This document shows positions 61,512 to 64,000 of a stretch of 64,000 nt of DNA, one piece after another. Both the position numbers and the translations under genes were made by a program. The notes below the pieces were generated by a model, which had not been told where the DNA came from, made no database searches, and was given only the letters and a program-made list of their open reading frames with translations. Position 1 is the stretch's first letter. Each line of letters starts with the position of its first letter. The DNA is from Candidatus Phosphoribacter baldrii (GTDB lineage: Bacteria > Actinomycetota > Actinomycetes > Actinomycetales > Dermatophilaceae): contig JADIZV010000003.1 in NCBI GenBank assembly GCA_016704565.1, positions 62,001 through 126,000 of the forward strand, written 5' to 3'.

Positions 61512-62752
61512 CCGAGCTCCGGATCCACGTCGACATCGCAGGTCGCACTCTCCCGGCCGGCACGGCCTATGTCAGCGTGCGCCGCGGGCGGGTGAGCACC
61601 ACGTTCACCTACGACGCGGCATACCTGAGCAACCCTGCTGGGTACGACCTCGAGCCGGGACTACCTCGGCACTCGGGGCAGCACTACGTCGACGGCCTGC
61701 CCGGGTCGTTCGCCGACTGCGCCCCGGATCGGTGGGGACGCAACCTCATCGACCGCAGGCGCCGGGCAGCAGAACGAGACTTGGCGCAGCGCCTACCGGG
61801 GCTCACGGACGCCGACTACCTCATCGGTGTCAGCGACGTGAGCCGACAGGGCAACCTGCGGTTCACGATGGGAGACGGCCCCTTCCTCGACCCGCATGAT
61901 GGCGTGCCTCCGCTGGTGTCGCTGCCGCACCTGCTCGCATCCGCCGATGCGGTTGCCGACCGATCCAACGGCGACGATCTCGCCGCCGTCAAGGCGTTGC
62001 TAGACGCGGGTTCGGGGTCGCTCGGCGGGGCACGCCCGAAGGCGTCGGTCCGCGACCACAACGGCCGCCTACTCATCGCCAAGTTCCCGCATGCGCACGA
62101 CGAGTGGGACGTCATGGCGTGGGAGAAGACGATGCTCGACCTGGCGCACTCCGCGGGGCTTGGCGTCCCGGCCAACCGCCTGACCAAGGTCGGTCCGCGC
62201 AGCGTTCTGTTGCTGGAGCGGTTCGATCGCCATGCCAACGGTGATCGCCTCGGCTACATCAGCGCCATGACGATGATTGGCTCTCGCGACGGCGACGAGA
62301 GGGACTACGGCGACATTGCCGAAGTCCTTCCCGAGTCCGGTGCAGCGGTGCCTGACGACTTGCGCGAGCTCTTCAGCCGGGTCGTGTTCAACGTGGCGGT
62401 GCACAACACGGACGACCATCTGCGCAATCACGGGTTCCTGCACCAGCGAGGCGGATGGGTGCTCAGCCCCATGTTCGACGTGAACCCCAACCCGGACCTG
62501 GGTCAAGGACGCATGACAAGCATCGTCGGTGCCTCAGCCGCCGACGAGGAAGCCGAAGCGCTCGTCGCCTTCGCATCGGTATGCCGCCTGAGCCGGACCC
62601 AGGCCCTGCCTATCATCCGGCGAGTCGCCTCCGCAGTCGGGCGATGGCGGGGCGCCGCCGAGGCCAACGGCATACCACCAAGGGAGATCGCCATCTTCGC
62701 GGACGCCATGACCAGCCAACGACAGGCGCTGGAGAACCTAGTCGGCCAGTGA
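61508..62752 (+). CDS. HipA-like serine/threonine kinase toxin
   Basis: 414 residues with TTG start at 61508 overlapping the antitoxin stop. HipA fold: N-terminal YVSVRRGRVSTTFTYD and YVDGLPGSFADCAPDRWGR, ATP loop region GSLGGARPKASV, catalytic NVAVHNTDDHLRNHGF and metal-binding Asp in SPMFDVNPNPD. HipA homologues phosphorylate translation factors and slow growth; this one's target is unknown. Three octamers lie within it. Confidence 0.9.
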   Translation: MTELRIHVDIAGRTLPAGTAYVSVRRGRVSTTFTYDAAYLSNPAGYDLEPGLPRHSGQHYVDGLPGSFADCAPDRWGRNLIDRRRRAAERDLAQRLPGLTDADYLIGVSDVSRQGNLRFTMGDGPFLDPHDGVPPLVSLPHLLASADAVADRSNGDDLAAVKALLDAGSGSLGGARPKASVRDHNGRLLIAKFPHAHDEWDVMAWEKTMLDLAHSAGLGVPANRLTKVGPRSVLLLERFDRHANGDRLGYISAMTMIGSRDGDERDYGDIAEVLPESGAAVPDDLRELFSRVVFNVAVHNTDDHLRNHGFLHQRGGWVLSPMFDVNPNPDLGQGRMTSIVGASAADEEAEALVAFASVCRLSRTQALPIIRRVASAVGRWRGAAEANGIPPREIAIFADAMTSQRQALENLVGQ

Positions 62753-62834
62753 GTCGCTAGGGCACGTCAAGGTCCGGAGGCCACTCGATCGCGCTGGCCG
62801 ACCGACTCGACAGCTGCCACGCAGCCGGGCGTCG

Positions 62835-63122
62835 TCATGCCACGTCGTGCAGGGACCGCACTTTCGGAGTTCCGGAAGCGCGCTCCAGCGCAAGGTCGTG
62901 AGCGGTCTGCATAGCCAGCCACGCCCGTGCCGTCCCGGCTCCCGCCTGCTCCAGACGGACGGCGAGGTTGGGGCTGATCCGGGCGTGTCCGTGCAAGACC
63001 CGGCTCAGCGAGACCCGAGAGATGCCCAAGCGGGCAGCCGCCTCACCGACCCCGAGCCCGAGATCGGCCAAGACGTCCTCACGCAAGATCTCGCCCGGGT
63101 GCACCGGCGTCTTCATCGCCAT
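62835..63122 (-). CDS. higA: HigA-family antitoxin
   Basis: 95 residues, typical HigA/VapI antitoxin: VHPGEILREDVLADLGLGVGEAAARLGISRVSLSRVLHG is the DNA-binding domain, followed by LAVRLEQAG and ARAWLAMQTAHDLA. Encoded 14 bases after the toxin, the toxin-first order of higBA. It should bind HigB and repress the operon through the palindrome upstream. Confidence 0.92.
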   Translation of the reverse strand: MAMKTPVHPGEILREDVLADLGLGVGEAAARLGISRVSLSRVLHGHARISPNLAVRLEQAGAGTARAWLAMQTAHDLALERASGTPKVRSLHDVA

Positions 63123-63136
63123 CTCTCACCTCATGA

Positions 63137-63415
63137 TCAGTGGTAGTCCCGATAGTCGACCACCTCGACATCGGTCTCGACGAAACGAAACGTCACCCGC
63201 CAGTTGCCGTTCACCCAGATGGACCAATGTCCAGCCAGGTCGCCCTTGAGCGGATGAGTGCGGAACGAGGGGATGGCCAAGTCGTCGGGTCCCTGCGCTA
63301 TGTCGAGCGCGGACAGGATGCGCAGCAACTTGGGGACATGTGCCGCCTGGACGCCCTTCTTGGATTGGTCGTTGTACAACGCTTCCAAGCCCTTGTGCCG
63401 GAAGCTGACGATCAC
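63137..63415 (-). CDS. higB: HigB-family mRNA interferase toxin
   Basis: 92 residues of the RelE/HigB fold: IVSFRHKGLEALYNDQSKKGV, LHPLKG-type segment THPLKGDLAGHWSIWVNGNWRVTFRF, ending VVDYRDYH with the basic and His residues expected at the active site. Cleaves mRNA on the ribosome in characterised members. GTG 63415 is fixed by the promoter. Confidence 0.92.
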   Translation of the reverse strand: MIVSFRHKGLEALYNDQSKKGVQAAHVPKLLRILSALDIAQGPDDLAIPSFRTHPLKGDLAGHWSIWVNGNWRVTFRFVETDVEVVDYRDYH

Positions 63416-63450
63416 ACTTCAAGCGTAGCGCGTATCGTTACACGATACAA
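63416..63450 (-). promoter_or_regulatory. higBA promoter and operator
   Basis: Minus strand TTGTAT (63445-63450), 17 bases, TACGCT (63422-63427), 6 bases, GTG 63415: leaderless. The palindrome GTATCGTTACACGATAC (63432-63448; 7-bp arms, 3-base centre) overlaps the -35 and spacer and is the likely HigA site. Confidence 0.75.
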
Positions 63451-63552
63451 CGCCGATCTGCCGTCGAACGTGCCCCGCCGTCAACGCCCGACCAAACCGC
63501 TGTCGCGCTACGTCCGCTTGCCCAACGGATGCTGGATCTGCGCCCACCGCGT

Positions 63553-63758
63553 TACGGTGAGGCATAACGAGCAGCGAGGCGAGCGGCATACGGCCCGAGG
63601 ACGAGGTGACCCGGCTGTGCGCCGAGCTCATCCGCATCCCGTCGGTCAACGTCGGCGACACCCAAGGGCCGGGGGAGCAGGCTGGGTCTGGCCCGCGGGT
63701 TGCCGTGCGAGGGCAGCGGATGGCGGTAGCACCCAGGTACGGCGTGGGCTTCGCCTGA
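63553..63758 (+). pseudogene. Decayed N-terminus of an M20 family peptidase
   Basis: A -10 box TACGGT (63553-63558) leads, after 5 bases, into an open frame beginning with ATA (63564) that reads TSSEASGIRPEDEVTRLCAE and LIRIPSVNVGDTQGPGE, the characteristic N-terminus of M20/M25/M40 dipeptidases. There is no ATG/GTG at the expected start. After GPGE (about 63677) the sequence no longer resembles a peptidase and the frame stops at 63758. The rest of the gene (about 400 residues) is missing. Interpreted as start-codon loss plus truncation. Confidence 0.65.
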
Positions 63759-63774
63759 CTTCCAAAGGAGACCG

Positions 63775-64000
63775 ATGGCAGTAGGAGCTCGGATGGCGCG
63801 CTGCCAAGACACCGGCAGGAGACGGCAGCCTCGATCAGCGAACCCCGACTGTTTTCGGGAAGCCCTATCTGGGCGAAGTGATGCGGCCCTGGGACTCGGT
63901 ACCGGTGGTGGCCCGTCGTGCGGTCGTCGGCTCTCCCTTGCGCACCCCAACCAGGAGGACGTTCACGGTTCCCTGAGCTCGCGAACCTTTACCTATGCGT
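63775..64000 (+). CDS. Unidentified partial ORF at the right edge
   Basis: A clear AAAGGAG (63764-63770) precedes ATG 63775, and the frame stays open to the edge (75 codons): MAVGARMARCQDTGRRRQPR, then CFREALSGRSD, GLGTGGGPSCGRRLS and NQEDVHGSL. The composition is Arg/Gly/Ser-rich with scattered Cys and resembles no family I know; codon choice is less GC3-biased than in neighbours. It may be a real gene, an element boundary or noise. Confidence 0.3.
   Translation, partial: MAVGARMARCQDTGRRRQPRSANPDCFREALSGRSDAALGLGTGGGPSCGRRLSLAHPNQEDVHGSLSSRTFTYA

Overview
The window is GC-rich throughout, with actinobacterial gene content and mostly GTG/ATG starts. Gene families and order point to a high-GC actinomycete, most likely Micrococcales in the Intrasporangiaceae/Dermatophilaceae neighbourhood. 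The species cannot be named from the sequence alone. Much of the gene set from the left edge to about 41 kb, plus the NfeD/band-7 pair near 55 kb, recalls the M. tuberculosis block zwf-tal-tkt / ctaB / ABC transporter / sufR-suf operon / ABC-F / echA / fabG-inhA / NfeD-band 7. This synteny is from memory and was not computed.

Layout. 1-4.9 kb: pentose phosphate genes tkt-tal-zwf (minus strand; zwf runs off the edge), divergent from heme O synthase. 5.9-10.7 kb: a thioredoxin-like lipoprotein with a CcdA-like partner, an OmpR-type two-component pair, a membrane protein/XRE regulator pair with a double operator, and heme A synthase. 10.8-12.5 kb: panB-panC. 12.7-17.1 kb: an ABC-2 exporter, a small secreted protein and a NarL-type two-component system. 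17.2-26.2 kb: the SUF iron-sulfur operon sufR-sufB-sufD-Rieske-sufC-sufS-sufU-sufT, in which sufB carries two complete inteins. 26.2-37.4 kb: a VLRF1-like peptidyl-tRNA hydrolase, a GerMN lipoprotein-like protein, a neutral metallopeptidase, an ABC-F ATPase, a trpB2-like gene, an enoyl-CoA hydratase and an ABC exporter. 37.4-41.3 kb: SURF1, moaA, DUF3099, fabG and inhA/fabI. 41.4-51.5 kb: a cyanophycin locus (a CphA-like Mur ligase/TPR fusion, cphA and cphB), then serB, an ANT-like protein, an LLM oxidoreductase and glgC, with glgA divergent. 52.8-60.7 kb: an ABC ATPase, NfeD/band 7, an HNH nuclease, a TauE-like exporter, an SpoU methyltransferase and arginase. 60.9-64 kb: tRNA-Leu(GAG), a hipBA-like module, a higBA module, a decayed M20 peptidase fragment and an unidentified partial ORF.

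Two features cut across the whole window. First, the octamer GTATGCCG/CGGCATAC (core heptamer counted by eye at just over 100 copies, against about 7 expected from base composition) lies in all reading frames and both orientations. It also forms inverted pairs that act as terminator-like hairpins between genes, a pattern like the DNA uptake sequences of Neisseria and Haemophilus. Second, about twenty genes have a TANNNT-type -10 box ending 6-8 bases before the start codon, the signature of leaderless mRNAs. I used this spacing to choose many start codons.
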